Assembly: GCF_003709565.1 (NCBI RefSeq)
Contig: NZ_QNRC01000023.1
Coordinates: forward strand, 1-64,000
Direction of reading: 5' to 3'
Source of the DNA: Paracoccus sigandri
GTDB taxonomy: Bacteria; Pseudomonadota; Alphaproteobacteria; Rhodobacterales; Rhodobacteraceae
DNA: 64,000 nucleotides
Of this stretch, positions 52,614-62,969 are shown one piece after another. Within the stretch, counting starts at the first letter, position 1. The number at the start of each line of letters is the position of its first letter. The notes under the pieces were generated by a model, which was given only the letters and a program-made list of their open reading frames with translations, had not been told where the DNA came from and did not search any database. A program made the translations under genes and the position numbers.

Positions 52614-53091
52614 TGCGTTCAAACTCCATTGCAATTTCGTTTCGCCTTCCGCCCTGACCCGAAGGAGGGTGAACAGCGCGGGACGGCCAACCCGATCTGC
52701 TCGATCCTCGGCACGATGGCCACCCCCGGAAAATCACCAAGCGAAAACAAGCCACTTGCCTGAATTGCGCTTGGCGGGTTCCCGCTGTGGCCGCAGGGTC
52801 GCGATAATCCGCCGAGGCCTTGGCGCAGCAGGAACACGCCCGAAAGCGCCCAGGCCACCCCGGTTGCCGAAGTCCTGAATCTCCAAGGCGCCACCAGAGA
52901 ATAAGTCGCGGCTAGACCTTTGATTGCAAACATCCTTCTTCTATCAAGGGACAACGATTCGTGGAGGGTTCTATCTTGGGAATGGTCCCGCGGCACAACC
53001 ATCCGCCCCGCAGCAGGACGCGGCGCCTGATCATCCGCCTTCCCGGCCGGGGCGCCTCGGACATGTCCTGGCCTGGGACAGGATAGCAGCC
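52614..53091. other. Intergenic region before the glycosyltransferase
   Basis: About 480 bases. The glycosyltransferase frame stays open back to a TTG at 52924 but has no ATG or GTG before 53092. Frames on the - strand have no ribosome site or family resemblance. No terminator or RNA was recognised. Confidence 0.4.
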
Positions 53092-54660
53092 ATGTACGAC
53101 CTTCTTTTCGATGCGGAATTCTACCGGCAGAGATACGCGGTGGGCGAGAAGGACGCCTTGCGCCATTTCATCGCCGAGGGCGACCGGATGGGCTTCGATC
53201 CCGGCCCGTATTTCTCGACCTGCTTTTATAAACAGCGCTATCCGCAATGGCAGGCGGAGGGGGCCCGCACCGCGGCCGAGGATTTTCTGCGGCAGGTCGG
53301 GCGCGGCAGGCTGCGGCAGCCGCATCCGCTGATCGATCCCCGATACTACCTCTCGACATATCCCGACCTGGCGGGCCTGGGGGCAGCCGCCGCGCTGCAT
53401 TTCATCGAGCATGGAGATGCCGAAGTGCGCTCGCCCTCGGCCGGGTTCGATGCCGGTTTCTATCAGCGCTGCTATCTTGCGCTGGACCAGCGCCATCCCT
53501 TCCGGCATTTCGTGACCACCGGTCAGGGCCTCGGGCTCTTGCCCCTGCCCCATCCGCGCAGCCGGTCCCTGTCATGCGAAACGATGGCCGGGCTGACCGG
53601 GGGCCTGACACGATCCGTTCTGTTCTGCCTTCACGATGCGCAGCCCGCCGGGGTGCCGATCCTGACCCTTGATCTGGCGAGGGCCTTCGCGGAACGCGGC
53701 TGGCAGCCGGTCTTTGCCCTGCACAGGGCGGGGCCGTTGATCGACAGGTTCCGCCAGTTGGGCCCGGCCCTGATCCTGGCGGAAGGCTGGGACTGGGAGG
53801 GGCTGGTCGAAGGGCTTCCCCCGCGCAGCCCGGTTCTGGTGAACACTGCCGCGGCAGCGGACATGGCGGCGGCGCCGGCCCGCGCCGGGCATCCCGCGCT
53901 GCTGCTGATGCATGAAATGGCGGAATACATCCGTGACCAGGGATTCGTGCCTCATCTGCGGTCCGCACAGGCCGCTGGCGCGCGGCTGATCGCCTCGATG
54001 CCGCGCATGGCCGAGGCCCTGGCGGATGAGCTTGGCCCGCTGGAAGCTGTGCGCCCCGGCCTGATCCTGCCGAAGGCGTCGCTGCGGGATTTCCGCCGGA
54101 TGCGGCTATGGCGCGGACGGCAAGGCGGGCCGGTCTTCATCGGCGGGGGCCATGCGGACCGGCGCAAGGGCTTCGACCTGTTTCTGGAAGCCGCGGCGCG
54201 GCTGGCCGAGACCCATCCAGAGGCGCGCTTCATCTGGCTGGGGGCGCTGGACGGCTGGGCGCGGGAACTGGCCGACCAGGCGCTGGCGGCTGGGCTGGAG
54301 CTGACCCTGCCGGGCTTCGTGGCGGATTCGCTGGCCTGGTATCGCGCGGCGGATGTCTATCTGCTGACCTCGCGGCAGGATCCGGGGCCGACCACGGTGA
54401 TCCATGCCGCCGCCACCGGCACGCCGTTTGTCGGCTATGCGGCCGATATCGGCATCATCGGCATGACCGATGGCATAGGCGACTTCGTGCCGCCGGGCGA
54501 TGTCGGGGCCTTCGTGGCGGCTGCCGGGCGCGCCGTCACATCAAGCGCGGCCCGCCGCCGCGCGCTGCGCAGGCATATCAAGGCCGAGACCGCCTTCGCG
54601 CCCTATGCCGATGCGTTGCTCAGCCGCCTTGCGAAGACGACAACAGCCGCTGCAACTTGA
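53092..54660 (+). CDS. GT4-type glycosyltransferase with N-terminal FY/YY repeats
   Basis: The 522-residue product has two parts. The N-terminal 130 residues contain repeated motifs of the type DAEFYRQRYAVGEKDALRHFIAEG, DPRYYLSTYPDLAGLGAAAALHFIEHG, seen at the front of some surface-glycan glycosyltransferases. The rest is a GT-B fold with donor-binding segment FIGGGHADRRKGFDLFLEAA, ARFIWLGALDGW, and ADVYLLTSRQDPGPTTVIHAAATGTPFVG (GT4 signature). It probably adds a sugar to a surface polysaccharide. ATG 53092 is the first ATG; TTG 52924 would add 56 residues. The 3' end overlaps the convergent acyltransferase by 41 bases. Confidence 0.75.
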   Translation: MYDLLFDAEFYRQRYAVGEKDALRHFIAEGDRMGFDPGPYFSTCFYKQRYPQWQAEGARTAAEDFLRQVGRGRLRQPHPLIDPRYYLSTYPDLAGLGAAAALHFIEHGDAEVRSPSAGFDAGFYQRCYLALDQRHPFRHFVTTGQGLGLLPLPHPRSRSLSCETMAGLTGGLTRSVLFCLHDAQPAGVPILTLDLARAFAERGWQPVFALHRAGPLIDRFRQLGPALILAEGWDWEGLVEGLPPRSPVLVNTAAAADMAAAPARAGHPALLLMHEMAEYIRDQGFVPHLRSAQAAGARLIASMPRMAEALADELGPLEAVRPGLILPKASLRDFRRMRLWRGRQGGPVFIGGGHADRRKGFDLFLEAAARLAETHPEARFIWLGALDGWARELADQALAAGLELTLPGFVADSLAWYRAADVYLLTSRQDPGPTTVIHAAATGTPFVGYAADIGIIGMTDGIGDFVPPGDVGAFVAAAGRAVTSSAARRRALRRHIKAETAFAPYADALLSRLAKTTTAAAT

Positions 54661-55324
54661 CCCAGTTGCGGATCGGCATGGCCGGGTTCCCGATCAGCCG
54701 TTCTCCGGAGGCGACATCCCGCACGACGACGGCGCCGGTTCCAATCTCTGCGCCATCGCCGATCCGCAACGGGCGTGTCCGGCGCCCGTTGGAAATCACC
54801 GCGCGCGGCGCGATGTTCACCTGTGCGCCAATCTTTACATGCCCAGATACAAAGGATTCCCCTGCCAGCGTAGAGAAATCGCCGATCTCGACATCATGCG
54901 CGATCAGGGATGACAGCACGATCGTGCCCGCGCCAATGCGGACATCCGGCCCGATACGGGTGGTGGGAAGACAAACGCAGCCCGCGCCATAATCCACCAC
55001 CGGATCAACCAGCGGCCGTTCGGGACAGATGGCGGTGGCAAGCGTCGCGCCTTCGTCAGCAAGTTGCGCTGCCACGCGCTTGCGCAACGAGGTGCTGGTG
55101 ACGGTCAGCAATACCGGCAGGTCAGCATAGTCCCGCAGGCGCGTGGCCGAGGAAATCACCGGCACCCCGAGACCGGGATGACTGAAACCGTTCTCGATAT
55201 CGTCGATCAGCGCGCGGATACGGACCCGGCCGCGCCAGTATTCCTCCATGTTACGCAGGATCATCAGGCTGTGGCCCCGTGCGCCGAAGACGGTGATCTC
55301 GTCGAATTCGGTGGTGGATTTCAT
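54620..55324 (-). CDS. Hexapeptide-repeat acyltransferase (PglD/NeuD-like)
   Basis: The 234-residue product has an N-terminal nucleotide/sugar-binding segment (ITVFGARGHSLMILRNMEEY) and left-handed beta-helix repeats (IGPDVRIGAGTIV, IGDFSTLAGESFVSGHVKIGAQVNIA, IGDGAEIGTGAVVV), typical of sialic-acid or bacillosamine O/N-acetyltransferases. With the preceding DegT aminotransferase it likely makes an acetamido sugar. Its start overlaps the aminotransferase stop. Confidence 0.8.
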   Translation of the reverse strand: MKSTTEFDEITVFGARGHSLMILRNMEEYWRGRVRIRALIDDIENGFSHPGLGVPVISSATRLRDYADLPVLLTVTSTSLRKRVAAQLADEGATLATAICPERPLVDPVVDYGAGCVCLPTTRIGPDVRIGAGTIVLSSLIAHDVEIGDFSTLAGESFVSGHVKIGAQVNIAPRAVISNGRRTRPLRIGDGAEIGTGAVVVRDVASGERLIGNPAMPIRNWVKLQRLLSSSQGG

Positions 55325-56454
55325 GCGCGTTCCTCCTCATCAGCGACACGCCGGACGATTGCGGCGATCCTGTCGGCATCCCTGTCCGAAACCCGGCCAT
55401 AAAAGGGCAGGCACAGCACCTCTGGCCCGACCAGCGGCGCGACCGGCGCGGGGGCGGTGGTCACGATCGGCGCGTCGGGCCAGGCCGTGCCCGGACCGCA
55501 GAGCAACGGGAAATGGTCCCGCGCCAGCACCCGGTCCTCGGCCAGCGTCCAGTGCAGCCGGGCGCGCAACCCGGCATCCATCCGCAGGGCATAGGTGGTC
55601 AGCGCCGGGCTGGCCCCTGCCCGCCCCTCGGGCACCCGGATCGCGGAAAGCCCGGCCAGCGCCGCGTCATAGCGGGCGCGCAGGGCATGGCGGGCGGCGA
55701 TCTCGGCCGGCAGATCCGGCAGCAGCGCCAGTCCCATCGCCGCCTGCATCTCTGACAGCTTGCCGTTGATGCCGGGGCCTGCCATGCGCCCGGCCTCGAG
55801 CCCGAAATTCCTCAGCCGCCGCAATCTTTCCGCCGCCCTCGCTTCGCCGGTGACGACAAAGCCGCCCTCGCCGGTATGAAGCACCTTGGTCGCATGAAGC
55901 GAGAAGGCACTGGCATCGCCGAAAGCGGCGATCGGCCGGCCATCGAGCGTCACCCCGAACGCATGGGCCGCGTCATGGACCAGCCACAGCCGGTGCCGCC
56001 GCGCGACCTGCGCCAGCCCGGCGACATCGCAGGGCACGCCCAGGAAATGCACCGGCAGGACGGCCGCCGTCCGTGGCGTCACCGCCGCCTCCACCGCGCG
56101 CGGGCACAGGGTCAGCGTGTCGGGGTCGACATCGGCGAAAACCGGGCGAAAGCCGCACCAGGCGATGGCCTGCACGGTGGCGGCAAAGCTGAGCGGAGAG
56201 GTGATGACCTCGGACCCTTCGGGCAGGTTCCCCAGCCGCAGGGCCAGCATCAGCGCCGTCGTGCCCGAGGAAACCAGCGCAAGGCTCTGGCCGGGCCGGC
56301 AATTGTCGCGGGCAAGCGCCCGTTCCAGCCGGGAATGCAGCACGCCGCCATTGGCCAGCCAGCCCGTCCCGATCGCCTCGCCCATCAGCGCGGCAAGGCG
56401 GGCGGGATCGGGCAGCATCGGCGCGCCAATGGTCACGACATCGGCCTCAGGCAT
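55321..56454 (-). CDS. DegT/DnrJ/EryC1 aminotransferase
   Basis: The 377-residue product is a PLP-dependent sugar aminotransferase: ALVSSGTTALMLALRL, PVFADVDPDTLTLCPRAVEAAV, HDAAHAFGV and the PLP lysine in LHATKVLHTGEGG. It transfers an amino group to a keto-sugar nucleotide. It lies in a coupled - strand operon with the RgpF-type glycosyltransferase upstream (eight-base overlap) and the acyltransferase downstream, pointing to amino-sugar synthesis for a surface glycan. Confidence 0.83.
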   Translation of the reverse strand: MPEADVVTIGAPMLPDPARLAALMGEAIGTGWLANGGVLHSRLERALARDNCRPGQSLALVSSGTTALMLALRLGNLPEGSEVITSPLSFAATVQAIAWCGFRPVFADVDPDTLTLCPRAVEAAVTPRTAAVLPVHFLGVPCDVAGLAQVARRHRLWLVHDAAHAFGVTLDGRPIAAFGDASAFSLHATKVLHTGEGGFVVTGEARAAERLRRLRNFGLEAGRMAGPGINGKLSEMQAAMGLALLPDLPAEIAARHALRARYDAALAGLSAIRVPEGRAGASPALTTYALRMDAGLRARLHWTLAEDRVLARDHFPLLCGPGTAWPDAPIVTTAPAPVAPLVGPEVLCLPFYGRVSDRDADRIAAIVRRVADEEERA

Positions 56455-58681
56455 CGAATTCCCCCGTCTCCAGCGCTTCGCGCAACGCGCGATTGCTGCC
56501 ATATTGCTTCCGATAGCGCGCGTGAAGGCCGTGGCGGCTTCCCGTCACCGGCAGGATGCTGTGCCCCGTCTCGGTGCAGACCACGCCCAGCATCCGCTCG
56601 ATCGCATGGGCCAGCGTGCCGTCGACCTGGCCGGCCTCGGGCGGGAAATGCTCGGGCCGCAGCTTCAGGTCCAGCAAGGGCCGCATCGCGCTGACCCGTC
56701 CCCAGAACATCGACCCGACCGGGAATTGCAGCCGGTCATTCGCCGGAAGCGCGCCGCGCAGGCCCATGCGGAAAGCCAGTTCGCGGGCGATGTCGCGGTT
56801 CGCCCCCCAATGCGCGGCCGCCATCACGCTGCGGAACGCGACCGGCGTGACCAGTCCCAGTCCGGGGATCGTGCGGAACATCGACAGGATGCGGTTCACG
56901 TCCTCGCGCGAACCAAGCAGGCAATCGAGAATATGCGCAAGCCAGTCGTTCAGCCGGGCCGCATGGGTGGATTTCTTGCCATGCAGATGCAGCACGACCT
57001 CGTGACGGTCATGCGCATCGCCGAAGCCGTAGAGCTTCGGCCAGATGTCGCGCCCGCGGTTCGGAAGGACCCGGACCTCGGCATCGGGCAGGCTGGCCCG
57101 GATGCGATCGGCCTTCGCCTCGGTATCGGTCGAGACATAGATCCGGGCGGCCGTATCCATGACCGCCAGCCGTTCGGCGAAGGTGCCGGCCAGATCATCA
57201 TGGAACAGATGCAGGAAGACCCCGACCGGCGGCTCGGACGGCACGGCGTCCCGGCGGGGCCGCAGCATCACATGGGGCTTGCGGGTCTCGCGGCTGTAGC
57301 CTTCCGGGTTGTGCGCCCAGAGCGGCTGATTGCCGATGACGCGGATCAGCATCGAATCGCGGTTCCGACGCGCGATCCGCGGGGTGAAGGGCGATGTCCG
57401 GTCGGTCCGCTCCTCGTGCAGCCGGCGCGCACGGGCGACAAGCGCGTCGATGCGCCCCACCGCTTCCGGCGTCAACGGCGCCGCCGCCAGGGCCTGCATC
57501 TCGCGCAGATCGGCCATCAGCGGATGGATCACCCCCTCGGCCGCCGCGGGATCGGCGGGCAGCAGATCAACCCCGCCGGGCTGTTCCAGCGCCGCCGCCA
57601 ATGACAGAATTTCTTCCGCCGCCGCGATCAGCCCCCGTTCCTGGGTCTCGGCCGATGCCGCCGGAACGCTGAGGCGGACGGATATGGCCGTCCCGCCCTT
57701 CGCCTTGCCGGTCGGGTTGGGCCGGAAGGCCGGCGCGGCCCGGCGCCCTTCCGCCAGCAGATCGCGGGCGGCACGGACGAGGCGTTCCGCCCTGGAGCCG
57801 AAGTCGAAACCCGCCACCAGCCTTCCATGCAGGGCCAGCCTTGCCGCATGATCCAGCGGCGGCTGGTCGATCAGCCGCGAAAGGGTTTCGACCAGCCCGT
57901 TCCGGTCGTCGATCTGGACAAGTTCCGGCAGTTCGGGCGCGCTGAATCCGGGGATCCGGTCAGAGACGACATAGGCCCCCGACGCAATGGAATCGAAGCT
58001 GCGGTTGCTCATGAAGCCCAGCCTGCGCATCACCGACATGTGGCTGTTCAGAACGACCCTGGACGAGGCATAGACCTCTGCCAGCCGGTCATATTCCAGC
58101 CGTTCGCCCTTGATATGCCTTTCCGGGACCGCGCCCGCCCAGCCCGGCCCCCAGATATGCACGTCGAAACCGGCCTCGACGGCATAGAGCACGGTGCGCC
58201 GGTCGACCCGAGCAGCGAATCCGCCGACGAAGGCGACCGGAATATCCGGCGCGTCCGCGGGCCTGCGGGACGGGTGAAAGTGCCCCCTCTCGGTCGCCTG
58301 CGACATGTATTCCGCCTTGATGTTCACCGCGCGCAGCAGATCGACAAGATATCGCGAGGCGCTGAACACCGCCTGATAGCGCGCCAGCATGGCCGAGGGC
58401 GCCAGGTTCGGCGGGCTGATGATCCACAGCATGTTCGGCAGGCCCGGCACCGGCTCTTCCAGGTGCGGGCCGATGATCCGCAGCACGACATCCCGTTTGC
58501 CGGTAGGTTCCGGGCTTTCGCCGCGGAAGAAAACCGCGCTGTCACAGCCGGAAACCTGCCGGATCGCGCGGGCAAGACCCTCGGCATATTGCGTGTCGCC
58601 CCAGCTTTCACGGTTCGTCCGGGTGGCGTTCACGCTGATATGGATGAACAGATCGTCGTTGAGTTCGGCCAAGATCAGCAT
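56447..58681 (-). CDS. Glycosyltransferase fused to rhamnan-synthesis (RgpF-like) domain
   Basis: The 744-residue product has an N-terminal GT-B-like part (about 1-330: [49 protein letters not shown], as in CgeB-type transferases). A helical linker follows, then a C-terminal RgpF-like domain (about 480-740: [56 protein letters not shown]). Such fusions build rhamnose-containing surface polysaccharide. ATG 58681 was chosen as the first ATG before the conserved region; its ribosome site is weak. Confidence 0.8.
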   Translation of the reverse strand: MLILAELNDDLFIHISVNATRTNRESWGDTQYAEGLARAIRQVSGCDSAVFFRGESPEPTGKRDVVLRIIGPHLEEPVPGLPNMLWIISPPNLAPSAMLARYQAVFSASRYLVDLLRAVNIKAEYMSQATERGHFHPSRRPADAPDIPVAFVGGFAARVDRRTVLYAVEAGFDVHIWGPGWAGAVPERHIKGERLEYDRLAEVYASSRVVLNSHMSVMRRLGFMSNRSFDSIASGAYVVSDRIPGFSAPELPELVQIDDRNGLVETLSRLIDQPPLDHAARLALHGRLVAGFDFGSRAERLVRAARDLLAEGRRAAPAFRPNPTGKAKGGTAISVRLSVPAASAETQERGLIAAAEEILSLAAALEQPGGVDLLPADPAAAEGVIHPLMADLREMQALAAAPLTPEAVGRIDALVARARRLHEERTDRTSPFTPRIARRNRDSMLIRVIGNQPLWAHNPEGYSRETRKPHVMLRPRRDAVPSEPPVGVFLHLFHDDLAGTFAERLAVMDTAARIYVSTDTEAKADRIRASLPDAEVRVLPNRGRDIWPKLYGFGDAHDRHEVVLHLHGKKSTHAARLNDWLAHILDCLLGSREDVNRILSMFRTIPGLGLVTPVAFRSVMAAAHWGANRDIARELAFRMGLRGALPANDRLQFPVGSMFWGRVSAMRPLLDLKLRPEHFPPEAGQVDGTLAHAIERMLGVVCTETGHSILPVTGSRHGLHARYRKQYGSNRALREALETGEFDA

Positions 58682-58992
58682 TCCCCGGAAAGGAGCGCAA
58701 TTGCTCCATTCCGGCTGAATACATGAGGATCGCCCGGTCAGGGAAGCTTGAACCTCTCGCCTCGATGCGGTTGCAGGCCGAAGGCGGTCCAGGTCGAGGA
58801 CCCGCCGATCTGCCTGGGCTTGCCGATGCTGCCCGATCAAGCCGCCGCGCCGACAGAAGCATTTCGCTGCGCGACCCGAAATATCGAAAGTTTTGTTCTT
58901 TCGGATCAATGGAATATGGATGGCCGTGCTACGACAACGAAAACCCCCTGTGTTACTGTTCGCGGCATATCCACCCATCATGGAGCCCGCTC
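58682..58992. other. Divergent intergenic region between the RgpF-like gene and ssuD
   Basis: About 310 bases with no gene. The stretch around 58880-58960 is relatively AT-rich and probably holds the ssuD promoter. No CysB/Cbl-type site could be confirmed by eye. Confidence 0.4.
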
Positions 58993-60165
58993 GTGTCCCA
59001 GCCAGACGACCGAACCGAAAGACCGCTGAACTTCTTCTGGTTCATCCCCACCCATGGCGACGGGACATATCTTGGCACCGACCACCTCAGCCGCCGGCCG
59101 GAATTCCGTTACTTCAAGCAGGTCGCCATCGCCGTCGACCAGCTGGGTTTCGAGGGCGTGCTTCTGCCGACCGGGCAAAGCTGCGAGGACAGCTGGATCA
59201 CCGCCACTGGGCTTGCCACCGTGACCGAGCGGCTGAAATTCCTGGTGGCGCTGCGCCCCGGCGTCACCTCTCCGGCCTTCGCCGCGCGGCAGACGGTGGC
59301 GCTGGACCGCCTCAGCAACGGACGGCTGCTGCTGAATGTCGTCGTCGGCGGCAACCCGACCGAGCTTGCGGGCGACGGCATCTTTCTGGAACATGACCAG
59401 CGTTACCGGCAGGGCGACGAATTCCTGGACATCTGGAAGCGCATGGTCTCGGGCGAGACGGTCGATTTCGACGGCGAATACTACACGGTCAAGGGCGCGC
59501 GGGTCGATTTTCCGCCGGTCGGCAAGCCGCATCCGCCGCTCTATTTCGGCGGCTCGTCCGAGGCGGGGCAGGATCTGGCCGGCAAGGCCGTCGACATGTA
59601 TCTGACCTGGGGCGAACCGCTGGAGCAGGTCGCCGAGAAGCTGGATGCGGCCCGCAAGGCCGCGGCCCGGCACGGACGCAGGCTTCGCTTCGGGATGCGC
59701 CTGCATTTCATCGTCCGCGAGACCGAGGAGGAAGCCTGGGCGGCCGCGGACCGGCTGATCGAGAACATCTCGGACGAACAGATCGAGCGCGCCTGGAAGC
59801 GGTTCCAGAACGAGATGGATTCCGTCGGCCAGAAACGGCAGGCCGCCCTGCATGGCGGGCGGCGCGACAAGCTGGTCGTGGCGCCGAACCTGTGGGCGGG
59901 CGTGGGCCTTGTCCGCGTGGGCGTGGGCACCGCGCTCGTCGGCACGCCGCAGCAGATCGCCGAGCGGCTGCGCGAATACCAGGCCATCGGCATCGACACC
60001 ATCATCGGCTCTGGCTACCCGCATCTGGAGGAAGCCTATCGGGTGGCCGAACTGCTGTTCCCCGAACTGGGCATAAATGCCGAAGGCCAGGATCTGCATG
60101 ACCAGATCCCCAACGAATTCTCGGTCGGCGCCTATGGCGGCTCGAAGCTTGCCGCGCAGGGCTGA
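58993..60165 (+). CDS. ssuD: FMNH2-dependent alkanesulfonate monooxygenase
   Basis: The 390-residue product matches Ssu[82 protein letters not shown], and the flexible-loop region. It releases sulphite from alkanesulfonates for sulphur supply. The start is GTG 58993 with GGAG seven bases before it. No flavin reductase (SsuE) gene is present in the window. SsuA, SsuB and SsuC follow on the same strand. Confidence 0.92.
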   Translation: MSQPDDRTERPLNFFWFIPTHGDGTYLGTDHLSRRPEFRYFKQVAIAVDQLGFEGVLLPTGQSCEDSWITATGLATVTERLKFLVALRPGVTSPAFAARQTVALDRLSNGRLLLNVVVGGNPTELAGDGIFLEHDQRYRQGDEFLDIWKRMVSGETVDFDGEYYTVKGARVDFPPVGKPHPPLYFGGSSEAGQDLAGKAVDMYLTWGEPLEQVAEKLDAARKAAARHGRRLRFGMRLHFIVRETEEEAWAAADRLIENISDEQIERAWKRFQNEMDSVGQKRQAALHGGRRDKLVVAPNLWAGVGLVRVGVGTALVGTPQQIAERLREYQAIGIDTIIGSGYPHLEEAYRVAELLFPELGINAEGQDLHDQIPNEFSVGAYGGSKLAAQG

Positions 60166-60193
60166 TGCGGATCCGACGCAAATGGAGCAAGAC

Positions 60194-61213
60194 ATGACGC
60201 TGTTTTCGCGGCTGGCCAAAGCCGCCGCCCTGACCCTGGCCACGCTGTCCCTGGCCGCGCTGAGCGCCGCCCAGCCCGCCCTTGCCGAGGGCAGGATCCG
60301 CCTGTCCGAGCAGTTCGGCACGCTCTATCTGCCGCTGCATGTCATCCGCGACCAGAACCTGCTTGAAAAGCACGCCGCCCAGCAGGGGCTGGACGGGATC
60401 GAGGTCGAATGGCACAAGATTTCCGGCGGCAACGCGGTGAACGACGCGCTGCTTTCCGGCTCGATCGACGTGGGCGCGGCGGGGATCGGGCCGTTCCTGA
60501 CGCTGTGGGACCGCACCGATGGCGGGGTGAGGATCATCGGCGGGCTGGCGCATCAGCCGAACTACCTGATCACCAACAACCCCGACATCAGGACGCTGCG
60601 CGACTTCTCGGATGCCGACAAGATCGCCCTGCCGGCGGTCGGCGTCTCGGTCCAGGCGCGGATCCTGCAGATCGCGGCCGAGAAGGAATTCGGCGAGGGC
60701 AGGCACGACGCGCTGGACCATCTGACGGTCGGCCTGCCCCATCCCGACGCGACGGCGGCGCTGCTGACCGGCTCGACCGAGGTGACGGCGCATCTGTCGA
60801 ACACCCCGTTCCAGGAACAGGCCCTGCGCGAGGAGGGCATCCACCGGGTGTTTTCCTCGTTCGAGGTTCTGGGGCAGCCGATCACGCCCACCTATGTCTA
60901 CGCGACCGTCGAGTTCCGCGAGCAGAACCCCAAGACCTATGCAGCCTTCCTTGCGGCCTTCCGCGAAGCCTCGGCCTGGATCGAGGCGAACAAGGCGGAG
61001 GCGGTCGAGACCTATATCCGGGTCGAAAATTCGCGGCTGGAGCCGGAATTCGTCCTGTCGCTGCTGGAATCGCCCGAATCCGAATTCACGCTGGTGCCGG
61101 CCGGCTCGTTCATCTTCGCCGACTTCCTGCACAGGATCGGGGCGCTGAAGAAAAAGGCCGACAGCTGGAAGGACTATACCTTCGAGGATCTGCATGACGA
61201 GGACGGCAGCTGA
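60194..61213 (+). CDS. ssuA: Sulfonate ABC transporter substrate-binding protein
   Basis: The 339-residue product has a signal peptide (AKAAALTLATLSLAALSAAQPALA) and an SsuA/TauA-type binding fold (IRLSEQFGTLYLPLHVIRDQNLLEKHA, GSIDVGAAGIGPFLTLWD). It captures sulfonates in the periplasm. ATG 60194 is six bases after GGAG. It is 28 bases after ssuD. Confidence 0.85.
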   Translation: MTLFSRLAKAAALTLATLSLAALSAAQPALAEGRIRLSEQFGTLYLPLHVIRDQNLLEKHAAQQGLDGIEVEWHKISGGNAVNDALLSGSIDVGAAGIGPFLTLWDRTDGGVRIIGGLAHQPNYLITNNPDIRTLRDFSDADKIALPAVGVSVQARILQIAAEKEFGEGRHDALDHLTVGLPHPDATAALLTGSTEVTAHLSNTPFQEQALREEGIHRVFSSFEVLGQPITPTYVYATVEFREQNPKTYAAFLAAFREASAWIEANKAEAVETYIRVENSRLEPEFVLSLLESPESEFTLVPAGSFIFADFLHRIGALKKKADSWKDYTFEDLHDEDGS

Positions 61214-61216
61214 GCC

Positions 61217-62050
61217 ATGAACGCGATGTCAGGCATGACGGTCAAGGCAGCGGTCCCGGTCATCGAGGCCGCCGCGCTGACCATCGATTACCAGACCGAC
61301 AGGGGCAGCGTCCGCGCGGTCGAGGATGTCTCGCTGACGGTGGGCGAGGGCGAGAGGCTGGTGCTTCTGGGTCGTTCCGGCTGCGGGAAATCGACCATCC
61401 TGAAATCCATCGCCGGCTTCGTGAAGCCGCATAGCGGCGCGATCCGCATCCGCGGCCGCGAGGTGCGGGGACCGGGGCCGGACCGGATTGTGGTGTTTCA
61501 GGAATTCGACCAGCTTCTGCCGTGGAAAACCGTCCGCCAGAATGTAGAATTTCCCCTGCGCATCGCGCGCGACCTGCCCGGCGAACAGATCCGCGCGCGG
61601 GCCGAGGCCGCGTTGCGCCGCGTCGGCCTGGCGCGGGCGATGGACGCCTATCCCCATACGCTGTCGGGCGGGATGAAGCAGCGCGCGGCGATTGCGCGGG
61701 CGCTGGTGACCGATGCCGACATCCTGCTGATGGATGAACCCTTCGCCGCGCTGGACGCCCTGACCCGGCGGCAGTTGCAGGAGGACCTGCTGCGCCTGGC
61801 CGAGGAGATCGGCTTCACCCTGCTGTTCGTGACCCATTCCATCGAGGAGGCGATCCTGATCGGCACCCGCCTGCATCTGCTCAGCGCACATCCCGGCCGG
61901 ACCGTGGCCAGTTTCGACACGTCGGGCTTCGGCTGGGACGACCTGGCAAGCCCCGCCTTCGAGCGCGTCGCGAAAGAGGTGCATCAGATCCTTTTCGCCC
62001 CCGATCGCGAACATGCCGATACCCCGACGAAGGAGCCCGCCCGTGACTGA
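61217..62050 (+). CDS. ssuB: Sulfonate ABC transporter ATP-binding protein
   Basis: The 277-residue product has Walker A LLGRSGCGKST, Q-loop VFQEFDQLLPW, signature LSGGMKQRAAIARAL, Walker B ILLMDEPFAALD and FVTHSIEEA, all in the nitrate/sulfonate/taurine ATPase pattern. It powers uptake with SsuC. Its 3' end overlaps the ssuC start. Confidence 0.9.
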   Translation: MNAMSGMTVKAAVPVIEAAALTIDYQTDRGSVRAVEDVSLTVGEGERLVLLGRSGCGKSTILKSIAGFVKPHSGAIRIRGREVRGPGPDRIVVFQEFDQLLPWKTVRQNVEFPLRIARDLPGEQIRARAEAALRRVGLARAMDAYPHTLSGGMKQRAAIARALVTDADILLMDEPFAALDALTRRQLQEDLLRLAEEIGFTLLFVTHSIEEAILIGTRLHLLSAHPGRTVASFDTSGFGWDDLASPAFERVAKEVHQILFAPDREHADTPTKEPARD

Positions 62051-62891
62051 TCTTGCACCGGACAGGCCTGCGGAAAACGCGGCTGCCGCGCCGGGACCGG
62101 GCGCCCGCGCCGCCGCGCAGCTGCGACGTTCCGGGCTCGGCCGCAAGCTGGTGGTGCTGCTGGCGCTGGCGGCGATCTGGCAGGTCGCGGCCGTGCTGGC
62201 CGACAAGCCGATCCTGTTTCCCACCTTCACCGCCACGATGGGGGCACTGTGGGACGCCTTGCGCAACGAGAACATCCTGCTGGCGGCCTGGACCTCATTG
62301 GCGGTGCTGCTGAAGGGCTATGTCTTCGCCAGCCTGCTGGCGCTGGTGCTGGTGTCGCTGGCGATCGTCAACTCGCTGGTGCGCGAGGGGCTGCAGATGC
62401 TGATCGCGATGTTCAACCCGCTGCCCGCCATCGCGCTTCTGCCGCTGGCGATGCTGTGGTTCGGGCTGGGCGAGCGCAGCCTGCTGGTGGTGCTGACCCA
62501 TGCCGTGCTGTGGCCCTTTGCGCTGGCCACGCTGTCGGGCTTCGATTCGGTGCCGGAAACCCAGCGGCTGGTGGGGCGCAACTATGGCCTGAAGGGGCCG
62601 GCCTATGTGGTGCGCATCCTGATCCCGGCGGCGCTGCCCTCGATCCTCTACGGGCTGAAGATCGGCTGGGCCTTCGCCTGGCGCACGCTGATCGCGGCAG
62701 AACTGGTCTTCGGCGTGTCGTCCTCGTCCGGCGGGCTGGGCTGGTTCATCTTCCGCAACCGCAACGAGCTTTACACCGACAAGGTCTTCGCGGGCCTGGC
62801 GATGGTCATCATCATCGGGCTTGTGATCGAAGGCGTGGTGTTCCGGCTGCTGGAAACGCTGACCGTGCGGCGCTGGGGCATGCAGCGCTGA
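62043..62891 (+). CDS. ssuC: Sulfonate ABC transporter permease
   Basis: The 282-residue product has six membrane helices and the binding-protein-dependent permease motif near FGLGERSLLVVLTHAVLWPFALATLSG...ETQRLVGRNYGLKG, as in SsuC/TauC. GTG 62043 is taken as start because it overlaps the ATPase stop region and places about 35 hydrophilic residues before the first helix. A terminator hairpin follows. Confidence 0.85.
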   Translation: MTDLAPDRPAENAAAAPGPGARAAAQLRRSGLGRKLVVLLALAAIWQVAAVLADKPILFPTFTATMGALWDALRNENILLAAWTSLAVLLKGYVFASLLALVLVSLAIVNSLVREGLQMLIAMFNPLPAIALLPLAMLWFGLGERSLLVVLTHAVLWPFALATLSGFDSVPETQRLVGRNYGLKGPAYVVRILIPAALPSILYGLKIGWAFAWRTLIAAELVFGVSSSSGGLGWFIFRNRNELYTDKVFAGLAMVIIIGLVIEGVVFRLLETLTVRRWGMQR

Positions 62892-62913
62892 TCGGTCGCG
62901 CAGCACCGGATCA

Positions 62914-62939
62914 GGCGGGCGGGCCGCAACCCGCCCGCC
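62914..62939. terminator. Hairpin terminator after ssuC
   Basis: GGCGGGCGGG and CCCGCCCGCC pair perfectly around CCGCAA and are followed by TTCAT, 22 bases past the ssuC stop and before the convergent dehydrogenase pseudogene. Confidence 0.8.
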
Positions 62940-62969
62940 TTCATCCTGCCTTGCGCGGCCGTTTCCGGC

